A stretch of DNA of 64,000 bases from Oscillospiraceae bacterium (GTDB lineage: Bacteria > Bacillota > Clostridia > UBA1381 > UMGS1253), in contig SVKA01000004.1 of NCBI GenBank assembly GCA_015068725.1, forward strand, positions 19,455 to 83,454, written 5' to 3'. The position numbers and the translations under genes were made by a program. Positions 1-8,131 of this stretch are shown piece by piece. The notes under the pieces were generated by a model that was not told where the DNA came from, did no database searches, and was given only the letters and a program-made list of their open reading frames with translations. Within the stretch, counting starts at the first letter, position 1; each line of letters opens with the position of its first letter.

Positions 1-198
1 GAGGTTTATTAAAAGAGAGGAAAACACAAAAAACGGAAAAAGACTCGGCACAAGTACATTTGCACACAAATTGAGCGCGTCTTTTGATGCATTTATTGTA
101 TTTTCGGGAAAGATGAGCGTAGTTGCTATAAGATAGATTATTATCATGGCAAACACCGCTTTTTTTATCTTTGAAAAATATATCCTTTTTTTCTTCAA
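1..198 (-). CDS. ylbJ: YlbJ-like sporulation integral membrane protein, 5' part (runs off the left edge)
   Basis: Only the first 66 codons are present; the frame is still open at base 1. It begins at a TTG (196-198) six bases after GGAGGG. The visible protein has a Lys-rich start, one hydrophobic segment (about residues 16-30), the motif FPENTI, then a second hydrophobic stretch with PSLFPFFVFSSLL. This LPSLFPFF-type pattern after a conserved FP is characteristic of YlbJ, a nucleoside-recognition-domain membrane protein of the mother-cell sporulation programme. The divergent yqfC-yqfD sporulation genes next door agree. Identity is by pattern only, as most of the protein lies outside the window. 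Confidence 0.65.
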   Translation of the reverse strand, partial: MKKKRIYFSKIKKAVFAMIIIYLIATTLIFPENTINASKDALNLCANVLVPSLFPFFVFSSLLINL

Positions 199-233
199 CA
201 AAATCCCTCCATAAAAAAAGAGTAATGCATTGC

Positions 234-256
234 TTTTAATGTATATGACATTAAAA
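234..256. promoter_or_regulatory. Inverted repeat in the ylbJ/yqfC divergent intergenic region
   Basis: TTTTAATGT (234-242) and ACATTAAAA (248-256) form a perfect 9-bp inverted repeat with a 5-base centre; a C-G pair extends it by one. It lies midway between two divergent sporulation genes and has no U-tract, so an operator is more likely than a terminator. No regulator is identified. Confidence 0.35.
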
Positions 257-316
257 GGCTTTGTATTGCATAAAATTGTTATAAAAATATGGCAAAAATA
301 TATGAGGTGATATAAC

Positions 317-625
317 GTGAAAAAGAAAAAGCACCAAATAAATGTGCGTGAAACGGCGTATAAAAAATCGCGCGCAGAAAGAATGGCGGAGATATTTGAT
401 TTGCCAAAGGATATTGTGCTGAATCTTCCGAAGATGACCTTTACGGGAAACAGAGAGCTTTATGTGGAAAATTATCGGGGCATTGTAGAATATTCCGAGA
501 GCGTGATGCGCTTTAATGCGGGTGATTACCTTGTTACAATTATGGGGCGTGGTCTTGGAATAAAAAATATTGCCACTGAGGAAATAACGCTTTGCGGCAA
601 TATAAAGTCGCTCGAATTTTGCTGA
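317..625 (+). CDS. yqfC: Sporulation protein YqfC
   Basis: A 102-residue protein starting at GTG after a GAGGTGAT ribosome site. Family features are a basic N-terminus followed by a LPKDIVLNLPKMT stretch and a NYRGIVEYSE strand region, matching the YabP/YqfC family of small beta-rich proteins. In Bacillus, yqfC and yqfD are SigE-controlled mother-cell genes of unknown biochemical role. Its TGA stop overlaps the ribosome site of yqfD, so the two are translationally close. It is the first gene of a conserved operon that continues through phoH, ybeY, era and recO. Confidence 0.85.
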   Translation: MKKKKHQINVRETAYKKSRAERMAEIFDLPKDIVLNLPKMTFTGNRELYVENYRGIVEYSESVMRFNAGDYLVTIMGRGLGIKNIATEEITLCGNIKSLEFC

Positions 626-636
626 GGAGTGTATAT

Positions 637-1857
637 ATGCTTACTAAAATATTTTGTTTTTTGCGCGGATATGTCTGTGTTATAGTAAAAAGCCGCTTTA
701 TAGAGCGTTTTATAAATATCTGTATTGGAAAAAATATTTATCTTTGGGATATACGTTATAAAAACGAGTGTGAGGCGGATATGAAAATGAGTATGGGCTC
801 GTTTCACAAAATACGTCCTGTTGCAAAAAAGACACATTCGAGCGTGCGTATACAGGCAAAAAAAGGACTTCCGATAATTTTTCACAGATATAAAAAGCGA
901 TACTTTTTTATGTCGGGCTTTATACTGGCGATTTGTTTTGTATTTATTATGTCGCAGTTTATATGGTCTATTGAGGTAGTGGGAAACGAAAATGTGGCGA
1001 GCGAGGAAATTTTGCAGGCGTTAGAGGAGCTTGGCTTTAAAAAAGGCAGATACAACAAGGCGTTTGATGCGCGCGATTTGAAAAATAACGCGCTTTTAAA
1101 GCTTGATAAATTAAGCTGGCTTTGGGTGGACATAAAGGGGAGCAAGGCCACGGTTACTGTAAATGAAAAAAAGCAGGCGCCGCAGCTTGTGCCCAAAAAT
1201 ACGCCATGTGATATTGTAGCGCTTCGCTCAGGAGTTATAAAGGATATGACCATAAAAGAGGGACAAAGCAGGGTGCAGATAGGACAGACAGTGATGGAAG
1301 GCGAGCTTTTGATAAGCGGAGTTGTTCAAAGTGAACGCATAGAGCCACGCTATACGCACGCATCGGGAGAGGTCGTTGCAAGAACATGGTATGAAAGCTC
1401 GGTCATTTATCCTTTATCGCGCGAGATACGTACACCCACGGGAAGACAAAAAAAGCATCATTCGCTTTGTATAGGAGATACAGAGATAAAATTTTTTCTA
1501 AGTAGTGGAAATGTATATGAAAATTATGATACAATAGAAAAAAAGCATGATTTGGTTATTTTTGGATATTATACAGGGCTTTCGTGGAAGACTTTGGTTT
1601 ATGATGAGGTTGATGTTACATATGAGCCTCTTTCGAGCGAGCAGGTTATGGAAAATGTAAAAGGTGAGCTTGAATCAAAGATTATTCCCGTAAGTGGTGA
1701 AAGCGCGCTGCTGGTGGCAAGTGATTTGCGCTATACGCCTTATGACGATGAAAATATAAAGGTTACACTTACGGCAGAATACAGCGAGCCGATTGGATAT
1801 GAAAAGACAATAGAAATGATTTTTGATTCATATACAAAAAATACGCAAAAAGAGTAA
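637..1857 (+). CDS. yqfD: Sporulation protein YqfD
   Basis: A 406-residue protein. I chose the ATG at 637 because GAGGAG sits just upstream; the open frame extends 45 bases further left but overlaps yqfC and has no ribosome site. An N-terminal soluble part of about 85 residues precedes one transmembrane helix (around residues 89-110, rich in FILAICFVFIM). After it comes a long extracytoplasmic part with an FtsQ/POTRA-like opening (IEVVGNENVASEEILQAL) and later beta-rich sequence. Length and architecture match YqfD, a SigE-regulated sporulation membrane protein (IV family). Molecular function is not known. Confidence 0.88.
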   Translation: MLTKIFCFLRGYVCVIVKSRFIERFINICIGKNIYLWDIRYKNECEADMKMSMGSFHKIRPVAKKTHSSVRIQAKKGLPIIFHRYKKRYFFMSGFILAICFVFIMSQFIWSIEVVGNENVASEEILQALEELGFKKGRYNKAFDARDLKNNALLKLDKLSWLWVDIKGSKATVTVNEKKQAPQLVPKNTPCDIVALRSGVIKDMTIKEGQSRVQIGQTVMEGELLISGVVQSERIEPRYTHASGEVVARTWYESSVIYPLSREIRTPTGRQKKHHSLCIGDTEIKFFLSSGNVYENYDTIEKKHDLVIFGYYTGLSWKTLVYDEVDVTYEPLSSEQVMENVKGELESKIIPVSGESALLVASDLRYTPYDDENIKVTLTAEYSEPIGYEKTIEMIFDSYTKNTQKE

Positions 1858-1939
1858 ATTTGCCGTTTAAAGTGTTGATACTTTCCAAAAAATAGATTAT
1901 AATAGATATATACAAAAGAGAAACGGGAGTGAATGTTTT

Positions 1940-2929
1940 TTGATAGAAAAGGTTTATACACTTGATGAGGGCATTGATGTCGGCGCATTGTTCGGAAGCT
2001 TTGACAGTAATATAAAGCTTATTGAAAAGGAGCTTAATGTCAAGATACTCAATCGTGGATGTGATATAAAAATTCTCGGTGAAGAGAAAAATGCTGAAAA
2101 TGCCATAAAGGTGCTTGATAATCTTGGCGCAATACTTAGCCGCGGCGAAGCGCTCGGCGAGCAAAACGTTTTATATACAATATCAATGGTTGAGGACGGA
2201 CTTGAACAGGGACTTGGCAGTCTTGGAGCAGATGTTGTGTGCATAAGCTCAAAGGGAAAGCCCATAAAGAGTAAAACTCTCGGACAAAAAAAGTATATAA
2301 ATATGATTAAAAACAATACGGTAACGTTTGGTATAGGCCCTGCCGGAACGGGTAAGACATACCTTGCTGTTGCGGCGGCGGTTACTGCGTTTAGAAACAA
2401 AGAGGTCAGCCGTATAATCCTCACGCGTCCCGCTGTTGAGGCGGGCGAAAAGCTTGGATTTTTGCCGGGCGATTTGCAGATGAAGGTTGACCCGTATTTA
2501 AGACCGCTTTATGATGCGATGTACGATATGCTTGGAGCGGAGAGCTATCAGAAGTATCTTGAGCGTTCTATGATAGAGGTTGCGCCGCTTGCGTATATGC
2601 GCGGACGCACGCTTGATGATGCGTTTATTATCTTGGATGAGGCGCAAAATACCACGCCCGAGCAGATGAAGATGTTTTTGACTCGCATAGGCTTTGGCTC
2701 GCGCGCAATCGTTACGGGCGATATTACACAGGTTGACCTTCCCGATGGAAAAAAGTCAGGACTTAAAGAAGCATCAAAAATTCTTAAAAATATTGAAGGT
2801 ATAGATTTTTGTTATCTCAGCGAAAAAGATGTTGTGCGTCATCCGCTTGTGCAAAAGATTATAACGGCGTATGAAAAGGCGGAGCAGGACAGGGCAAGAC
2901 GTAATGCATCAAGAGAGAAAAATTACTAA
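1940..2929 (+). CDS. phoH: PhoH-like ATPase (YbeZ type)
   Basis: A 329-residue P-loop ATPase related to superfamily I helicases. Walker A GIGPAGTGKT lies near residues 131-140 and Walker B IILDEAQN near 231; a KH-like segment occupies the first ~100 residues. In bacteria this family works with the RNase YbeY encoded next, in rRNA processing and ribosome quality control. It starts at TTG 1940, ten bases after CGGGAG; the nearby ATG at 1933 is out of frame. The usual yqfF (HD phosphohydrolase) between phoH and ybeY is missing here. Confidence 0.92.
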   Translation: MIEKVYTLDEGIDVGALFGSFDSNIKLIEKELNVKILNRGCDIKILGEEKNAENAIKVLDNLGAILSRGEALGEQNVLYTISMVEDGLEQGLGSLGADVVCISSKGKPIKSKTLGQKKYINMIKNNTVTFGIGPAGTGKTYLAVAAAVTAFRNKEVSRIILTRPAVEAGEKLGFLPGDLQMKVDPYLRPLYDAMYDMLGAESYQKYLERSMIEVAPLAYMRGRTLDDAFIILDEAQNTTPEQMKMFLTRIGFGSRAIVTGDITQVDLPDGKKSGLKEASKILKNIEGIDFCYLSEKDVVRHPLVQKIITAYEKAEQDRARRNASREKNY

Positions 2930-2945
2930 ATGAGGAGTTATTTAT

Positions 2946-3431
2946 ATGCAAATTGCAGAGGTATTTATTGAAAATGAGCAGGACGTATGTGAGTTTACAG
3001 AGGGTATGGAAGAGCTTATTTCAAATGTTATAAACAAGGTTTTAGAGCAGGAAAACTTTACAAACGAATGTGAGGTTTCGGTTGTTATAACCGATGATGA
3101 AAATATCTGTATGCTTAATGCCGAGCACAGAGAAAAGGACTCGGCAACAGATGTTTTGTCATTTCCGATGCTCGAATTTGACGAAGAGCACAATATAATA
3201 AGCGACGATGAGTACGGGGTGCTTTTGCTTGGAGATATTGTGATAAGCCTTGAAAGAGCGTGCGCGCAGGCCACCGAGTACGGCCATTCGATTATTCGTG
3301 AGATTGGTTTTTTGTGCGCTCACAGCACTCTTCACCTTCTTGGATATGACCATGAAGACAGCGAAGAGAGCCGCCTTGTGATGCGTGAAAAAGAGGAAAA
3401 AGCACTTTCGGCTCTTGGACTCACAAGATAG
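2946..3431 (+). CDS. ybeY: Endoribonuclease YbeY
   Basis: A 161-residue single-domain metalloprotein for 16S rRNA 3'-end maturation. The zinc-binding signature H-x3-H-x5-H is present as HSTLHLLGYDH near residues 125-135, and the preceding ADVLSFP-like strand appears as TDVLSFPM. It follows phoH after 16 bases with a GAGGAG ribosome site and precedes era. The order phoH-ybeY-era is conserved in Firmicutes. Confidence 0.95.
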   Translation: MQIAEVFIENEQDVCEFTEGMEELISNVINKVLEQENFTNECEVSVVITDDENICMLNAEHREKDSATDVLSFPMLEFDEEHNIISDDEYGVLLLGDIVISLERACAQATEYGHSIIREIGFLCAHSTLHLLGYDHEDSEESRLVMREKEEKALSALGLTR

Positions 3432-3480
3432 TACATATCTTAATTTTAAATAATATGGCAAAGATAAGGGGTAGACAATT

Positions 3481-4371
3481 TTGATTAATAATAATTTTAA
3501 ATCGGGATTTGTGTCGATAATAGGACGCCCGAATGTCGGCAAATCCACACTTTTAAATTCGCTTGTGGGCGAAAAAATAGCGATAATTTCTGATAAGCCG
3601 CAGACGACGAGAAATAAAATTCTTGCGATAAGAAATACCGATGAGGCACAAATTATATTTACTGACACACCAGGTATTCACAAGCCGAAAAACAAGCTTG
3701 GAGAATATATGGTAAAGGTTGCAAATGAGTCGATGGGTGAGATGGATGTTGTTTTGTTTGTTGTTGATGCAACAAATAAGACGACAGAGCCTGAAAGAAA
3801 TATAGCGGCAAACCTTGCTTCGCTTCGTGTACCTGTAATTTTGGTTATAAACAAGGTTGACCTTGTTCATAAAGAGTCGATACTTCCGCTTATTGCAGAT
3901 TTTAGCAGCCTTCACAATTTTGAGGCAATTGTGCCTATAAGTGCGCTAAAAGAAGATGGCACGGACAGACTTTTGGATGAAATTATGCACTATATTCCCG
4001 AAGGTCCTGCGTTTTTCCCTGACGATATGATTACTGATCAGCCCGAAAAGCAGATTGCGGCAGAAATTATACGCGAAAAGCTTTTGTGGCTTCTTGATAA
4101 AGAGGTTCCGCACGGAATTGCAATTGAGATTATGAAAATGACAGAAGGCGACAAAATGACATCGATTCAGGCAAACATTTACTGTGAGAAGGCGTCGCAT
4201 AAGGGCATTGTAATAGGCAAGGACGGCGCACTTTTGAAAAAAGTGGGAACGATGGCGCGTATAGACATTCAAAAAATGCTTGGCAGAAAGGTTTTTCTTG
4301 AGCTTTGGGTAAAGGTAAAAAGCGACTGGAGAAACAATAATTACCTTATAAGAAATTTTGGTTACGAATAA
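3481..4371 (+). CDS. era: GTPase Era
   Basis: A 296-residue ribosome-assembly GTPase. G1 GRPNVGKST (about residues 16-24), G3 DTPG, and G4 NKVD are all intact, and a C-terminal KH RNA-binding domain carries the VIGKDGALLKKVG core. Era binds the 3' end of 16S rRNA during 30S assembly. The start is TTG at 3481, nine bases after AAGGGG. It is followed by a tiny YqzL-type gene and recO, as in Bacillus. Confidence 0.96.
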   Translation: MINNNFKSGFVSIIGRPNVGKSTLLNSLVGEKIAIISDKPQTTRNKILAIRNTDEAQIIFTDTPGIHKPKNKLGEYMVKVANESMGEMDVVLFVVDATNKTTEPERNIAANLASLRVPVILVINKVDLVHKESILPLIADFSSLHNFEAIVPISALKEDGTDRLLDEIMHYIPEGPAFFPDDMITDQPEKQIAAEIIREKLLWLLDKEVPHGIAIEIMKMTEGDKMTSIQANIYCEKASHKGIVIGKDGALLKKVGTMARIDIQKMLGRKVFLELWVKVKSDWRNNNYLIRNFGYE

Positions 4372-4458
4372 AAAAATAATATAAATTTACGATTAAAAAC
4401 TTAAAAATTGTCAATGCTATCTATGTAAGAATAATTTAATTGACAGGGGGCAATTTTT

Positions 4459-4590
4459 ATGTTTTACGAGTATATGTGGCAAAAATTTTTTATGACGGGA
4501 AACATTTTGGATTATATCATTTTCAGAGAGGTTGAAAATGATATAGAAGATTTTGAGCAGCTACAAGAAAGAGAGCCTTTGACAGTTTGA
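4459..4590 (+). CDS. yqzL: YqzL-family small protein
   Basis: A 43-residue open frame after an AGGGGG ribosome site. The first half reads MFYEYMWQKFFMTGNILDYI, which fits the YqzL pattern of an aromatic-rich helix, W-x-x-F-x-x-TGNI-x-x-Y, followed by an acidic tail. Bacillus yqzL also lies between era and recO, so position and sequence agree. Function is unknown. Confidence 0.8.
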   Translation: MFYEYMWQKFFMTGNILDYIIFREVENDIEDFEQLQEREPLTV

Positions 4591-4602
4591 TATTAAAATT
4601 AT

Positions 4603-4637
4603 ACAGCCGCCACCAAAAATACGCATCGGGCGGCTGT
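4603..4637 (+). other. Hairpin between yqzL and recO
   Basis: ACAGCCGCC (4603-4611) pairs with GGCGGCTGT (4629-4637), a perfect GC-rich 9-bp stem with a 17-base loop. No U-tract follows, so it is not a simple terminator. It ends 24 bases before recO and may be an RNA-processing or translation-tuning element. Confidence 0.4.
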
Positions 4638-4661
4638 GATTATACATATAGGTGTGTTATT

Positions 4662-5405
4662 ATGGAAACTATTACTACAAACGGGCTTGTGATAAAGCAG
4701 ACAAATTATGGAGAAGCGGACCGCATTTTGCATATTTTCACCGAAAAGCTTGGTATTGTAAGCGTACTATGCAAGGGCGCAAGAAAATACAAAAGCCATC
4801 AGGGAAGTGCATCGCAGCTTTTATATTATTCTTCGTTTACGCTTGTGAGCGGTAAGGGAATGTATCAGATGCGCGGAGCAAGTACGATTGAAAGCTTTTT
4901 CTCGCTTTCAGAGAGTCTTGAAAAAATTGCGCTTTGCACATATCTTTTTGATATAACAAAGGCGCTTGTGCCTGAAAATATGCCAGAGCAGGCGGTTTTG
5001 TCGCTTCTTTTAAATACTTTGTATATATTAAAAACAAAAGAGCGCGACCTTTCTTTGATAAAGGCGGCGTATGAGCTTCGGCTTTTGGCGCTGACGGGAT
5101 ACATGGCAAATTGCGAAGAGTGTTGTATATGCGCGCGTGGGTGTAAGGCTGCGTATTTTTCTTCTTCGCACGGCGGTATAGTATGTGATAATTGCCCGCC
5201 GCCTGCAGACAGTATAAAAATATCTTCGTCTGTGCAAAAGGCTATGGACTACATAACAAAAAATGATGCAGACAAGATTTATTCGTTTACCATTTCCGAT
5301 GATGCTGCGCGTGAACTTGGTGTGGCATGTGAAAAATTTTTGCTATCTTGTGCGGAGCGTAATTTTTTGTCGCTTGATTATTATAAAAGTGTATGTGAGC
5401 TGTGA
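4662..5405 (+). CDS. recO: DNA repair protein RecO
   Basis: A 247-residue protein of the RecFOR recombination-mediator pathway. The N-terminal OB fold begins TNGLVIKQTNYGEADRIL, the family signature; a zinc-binding region near residues 148-175 contains CEECCICARGC and later CDNC. I chose ATG 4662 because the upstream extension of the open frame overlaps the hairpin and yqzL. The ribosome site is weak (AGGTG). It is last in its operon, followed directly by a terminator that overlaps its stop codon. Confidence 0.92.
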   Translation: METITTNGLVIKQTNYGEADRILHIFTEKLGIVSVLCKGARKYKSHQGSASQLLYYSSFTLVSGKGMYQMRGASTIESFFSLSESLEKIALCTYLFDITKALVPENMPEQAVLSLLLNTLYILKTKERDLSLIKAAYELRLLALTGYMANCEECCICARGCKAAYFSSSHGGIVCDNCPPPADSIKISSSVQKAMDYITKNDADKIYSFTISDDAARELGVACEKFLLSCAERNFLSLDYYKSVCEL

Positions 5406-5435
5406 TAACAAGTGTGGTTTTATCGCAGCTTTTTT
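5398..5435 (+). terminator. Terminator of the yqfC-recO operon
   Basis: AGCTGTGATAA (5398-5408) pairs with TTATCGCAGCT (5420-5430), one G-U pair, then TTTTT. The stem begins inside the recO stop region. Confidence 0.85.
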
Positions 5436-5507
5436 GTGCATAATTGGGAATTGCTACATAAGAAATTAAAAAAATTGCAGTTTTTTAAAAATTTTTTCAA
5501 AAAACAC

Positions 5508-5536
5508 TTTACTATTTTAGCATAATAAAGTATAAT
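5508..5536 (+). promoter_or_regulatory. SigA-type promoter of the amino acid importer
   Basis: TTTACT (5508-5513), 17-bp spacer, TATAAT (5531-5536), 57 bases upstream of the binding-protein gene. Confidence 0.7.
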
Positions 5537-5593
5537 ATAAATTGTTCGATAAAAAATATCGAAATACATAACTTTTAAAGGGGAGTTTTTATT

Positions 5594-6409
5594 ATGAAAA
5601 AGATTATTTCAATCGTATTGGCAGCTATGCTGGTAGTGTGCATGGTTTTGAGCGGTTGTGGAACACAGCCTACTTCAAACAACGCAGAAGATGTATCACT
5701 TGATACGATAAAAGAAGCAGGCAAGATTGTTGTTGGTCTTGATATCGCATTCCCACCTATGGGATTCCAGGATGAGAACAACGAAATCGTTGGCCTTGAT
5801 GTTGACCTTGCAAAAGCAGTTGGCGAAGTTTTGGGCGTTGAGGTAGAGCTTCGTCCTATCGACTGGAAGGCAAAAGAGCTTGAGCTTGATGGCGGCAAAA
5901 TCGACGTTATCTGGAACGGTTACACAATCACTGATGAAAGAAAAGAAAAAGTTCTTTTCAGCGATCCGTATCTTGCAAACAAGCAGATTGTTATAGTAAA
6001 AGCTGATTCCGACATAAAGGCGAAAGCCGATATCGCAGGCGGCAAGGTTGGCTTGCAGACAGGCTCAACTGCTGAAGATGCAATCAAAGCTGATGCAATT
6101 TATCCGGAAATTGAAAAGAGCCTTATGATGTATGATGACAACAACACAGCTATGATGGACCTTGAAGCAGGCAGAATTGCAAGCGTTGTTGTTGACGAGG
6201 TTGTAGGAAAGTACTATCTTTCAAAGCACGAGGGCAAATTCAGAATTCTTGATGAAGACTTTGGCTCAGAAGAATATGGCATAGGTTTCAGAAAAGCAGA
6301 CGTAGCTTTCCGCAATGCCGTTCAGGAAGCAATTAACACACTTAAAGAAAACGGCAAGGCTGACGAAATTTCACTTAAGTGGTTTGGTCAGGAAGGTCTT
6401 ATTCTGTGA
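5594..6409 (+). CDS. Polar amino acid ABC transporter, substrate-binding lipoprotein
   Basis: A 271-residue solute-binding protein of the HisJ/GlnH class. A signal peptide ends in lipobox LSGC, with the lipidated Cys at residue 21, so the mature protein is anchored outside the membrane. The mature part shows the SBP_bac_3 pattern: GKIVVGLDIAFPPMGF, then DVDLAKAVGEVLGVEVE, NGYTITDERKEKVLFSDPY and KVGLQTGSTAED. The Arg in TDERKEK and the GSTAED loop are typical ligand-contact regions. Substrate cannot be named. A hairpin follows before the permease gene; no ATPase gene follows. Confidence 0.9.
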   Translation: MKKIISIVLAAMLVVCMVLSGCGTQPTSNNAEDVSLDTIKEAGKIVVGLDIAFPPMGFQDENNEIVGLDVDLAKAVGEVLGVEVELRPIDWKAKELELDGGKIDVIWNGYTITDERKEKVLFSDPYLANKQIVIVKADSDIKAKADIAGGKVGLQTGSTAEDAIKADAIYPEIEKSLMMYDDNNTAMMDLEAGRIASVVVDEVVGKYYLSKHEGKFRILDEDFGSEEYGIGFRKADVAFRNAVQEAINTLKENGKADEISLKWFGQEGLIL

Positions 6410-6441
6410 TAGCCGCTTAAGGTAAAATTGATTTTTTTAAG

Positions 6442-6473
6442 TATGCCATGGGGCAAAACTGCCCTGTGGCATA
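6442..6473 (+). other. Intra-operon hairpin between binding protein and permease
   Basis: TATGCCATGGGGC (6442-6454) pairs over all 13 positions with GCCCTGTGGCATA (6461-6473), two of them G-U. No U-tract follows. Such stems commonly stabilise the upstream part of an mRNA, so the binding protein would be made in excess of permease; this role is inferred. Confidence 0.55.
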
Positions 6474-6508
6474 TGAATTTATCAGCTTGTATGGAAGGGT
6501 AGATAAAA

Positions 6509-7177
6509 ATGGCGCAGGTTGCAAGTATGTGGGAATATTTTTTGAGGGTTTCGCAAAACATCAGCGACGGTCTTGGTGTAACTTTGGGACTGTTTTGCCT
6601 TACAATCCTTTTGTCAATTCCGCTAGGACTCATAATATCGCTTGGCGCTGTCGGATCATTTAAACCGCTCGGTGCCGTAGTAAAATTTTATATATGGCTT
6701 TTGCGTGGAACACCGCTTTTGTTGCAGCTGTTGTTCGTATATTTTGGTCTGCCTAAATTCGGATTTAATATCGAGAATTTTCCTGCAGCGGTTATAGCTT
6801 TTGTATTAAACTATGCGGCGTATTTTGCCGAAATTTTCCGTGCGGGAATACAGTCTATTGACAAAGGACAGTTCGAGGCCGCAAAGGCGCTTGGACTTTC
6901 AAATGCACAAACTATGACTAAAGTTATAATTCCGCAGACGGTAAGCCGTGTTTTGCCGCCCGTAGGAAACGAGGCAATCACACTTGTAAAGGATACATCG
7001 CTTGTGTCTATTATTGCACTTTCCGATATAATGCATCAGACGCGCGTAATCGTAATGCGCGAGGCAAGTGTAGCGGCGTTTATTGTTGCGGCGATATTCT
7101 ACCTTATTATGACGTTTGTGCTTACAAAGCTGTTTTCATATCTTGAAAAACGCTTTTCAAAAAGCCAGCTTGTATAA
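6509..7177 (+). CDS. Polar amino acid ABC transporter, permease
   Basis: A 222-residue inner-membrane protein of the HisM/GlnP family with about five hydrophobic segments. The family signature of the coupling helix (EAA loop) is clear as FEAAKALGLSNAQTMTKVIIPQ. Early sequence GLGVTLGLFCLTILLSIPLGL and FYIWLLRGTPLLLQLLFVYFGLP is standard for the class. It starts at ATG 6509 after GAAGGG. The cognate ATPase is not adjacent; either it is encoded elsewhere or a shared ATPase is used. Confidence 0.9.
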   Translation: MAQVASMWEYFLRVSQNISDGLGVTLGLFCLTILLSIPLGLIISLGAVGSFKPLGAVVKFYIWLLRGTPLLLQLLFVYFGLPKFGFNIENFPAAVIAFVLNYAAYFAEIFRAGIQSIDKGQFEAAKALGLSNAQTMTKVIIPQTVSRVLPPVGNEAITLVKDTSLVSIIALSDIMHQTRVIVMREASVAAFIVAAIFYLIMTFVLTKLFSYLEKRFSKSQLV

Positions 7178-7192
7178 AGAGAAAATTGATTT

Positions 7193-7227
7193 AAGGATTG
7201 TGCGCGGGCACAATCCTTATTTTTTTG
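7193..7227 (+). terminator. Terminator of the amino acid importer operon
   Basis: AAGGATTGTGC (7193-7203) pairs perfectly with GCACAATCCTT (7208-7218), loop of 4, followed by ATTTTTTT. Confidence 0.92.
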
Positions 7228-7311
7228 TAGCAAAAAGCCCGACAATTTTCTATGTAGAGAAGGTATTTTGAGAAACTTTGTAAAAAAATACATTTTGAGT
7301 GTATTTTTCCC

Positions 7312-7340
7312 TTGATTATAAGAGAAAATAATGATAAAAT
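7312..7340 (+). promoter_or_regulatory. SigA-type promoter of the NifU-like/GGGtGRT operon
   Basis: TTGATT (7312-7317), 17-bp spacer, TAAAAT (7335-7340), about 68 bases before the start codon at 7408. Confidence 0.6.
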
Positions 7341-7407
7341 AGTAACAATGGTGTAAATTCACTAATTTTTGGTACAAGTAATTTATTATTATGAGAGGTG
7401 TAACAAG

Positions 7408-8100
7408 ATGAATTTTTCTCACGAAGTTGAAAACATGTGCTGCGTTGCAAAGGGCGTATCACACGGTCCGGCACCTATTCCGCAGGAGGGTAAGTGGACG
7501 CAGTCAAAACAAATCAGCGACATTAACGGTCTTACACATGGTGTAGGCTGGTGTGCTCCTCAGCAGGGTGCCTGCAAGCTCACACTTAATGTCAAGAAAG
7601 GTATTATTGAAGAGGCTTTGGTTGAAACAATAGGCTGTTCGGGTATGACGCACTCTGCCGCTATGGCAAGTGAGGCGCTCGTTGGCAAGACACTACTCGA
7701 AGCTCTTAATACAGACCTTGTATGTGATGCTATTAATACTGCAATGCGCGAGTTGTTCTTGCAGATTGTATACGGTAGAACACAGACAGCATTTTCTGAT
7801 GATGGTCTTCCGATTGGTGCAGGTCTTGAGGACCTTGGTAAGGGACTCAGAAGCCAGACAGGTACAGTATTTTCCACAAACGCAAAAGGTGTTCGTTACC
7901 TTGAGCTTGCCGAAGGTTATATTACCCAGGTAGCGCTCGATGCTGATAACCTTGTTATAGGTTATAAGTTTGTACATCTTGGCAAAATGATGGAAAATAT
8001 TAAAAAAGGAATGTCGGCTGATGAGGCTCTTAAAAAGGCATCAGGCCAGTACGGCAGATTTGACGACGCTGTAAAGGTTATTGACCCGCGTGCTGAGTAA
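7408..8100 (+). CDS. NifU-N-like iron-sulfur scaffold protein, partner of GGGtGRT protein
   Basis: A 230-residue protein. The start is ATG 7408 with GAGAGGTG upstream; the longer frame has no ribosome site. The middle resembles the NifU/IscU N-terminal fold: beta strands with GACKLTLNVKKGIIEEALVETIGCSGMTHSAAMASEAL, where GCSGMTHS corresponds to the region of the scaffold GC-x-A-S motif. Other Cys are in the N-terminal ENMCCVAKG and in WCAPQQGACK, giving several candidate Fe-S ligands. It is 31 bases upstream of the GGGtGRT gene and both sit between a promoter and a terminator, so they form a two-gene operon. Function is not established. Confidence 0.75.
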   Translation: MNFSHEVENMCCVAKGVSHGPAPIPQEGKWTQSKQISDINGLTHGVGWCAPQQGACKLTLNVKKGIIEEALVETIGCSGMTHSAAMASEALVGKTLLEALNTDLVCDAINTAMRELFLQIVYGRTQTAFSDDGLPIGAGLEDLGKGLRSQTGTVFSTNAKGVRYLELAEGYITQVALDADNLVIGYKFVHLGKMMENIKKGMSADEALKKASGQYGRFDDAVKVIDPRAE

Positions 8101-8131
8101 GTCTGTAAATTTATAAAGGAGGACTAATAAA

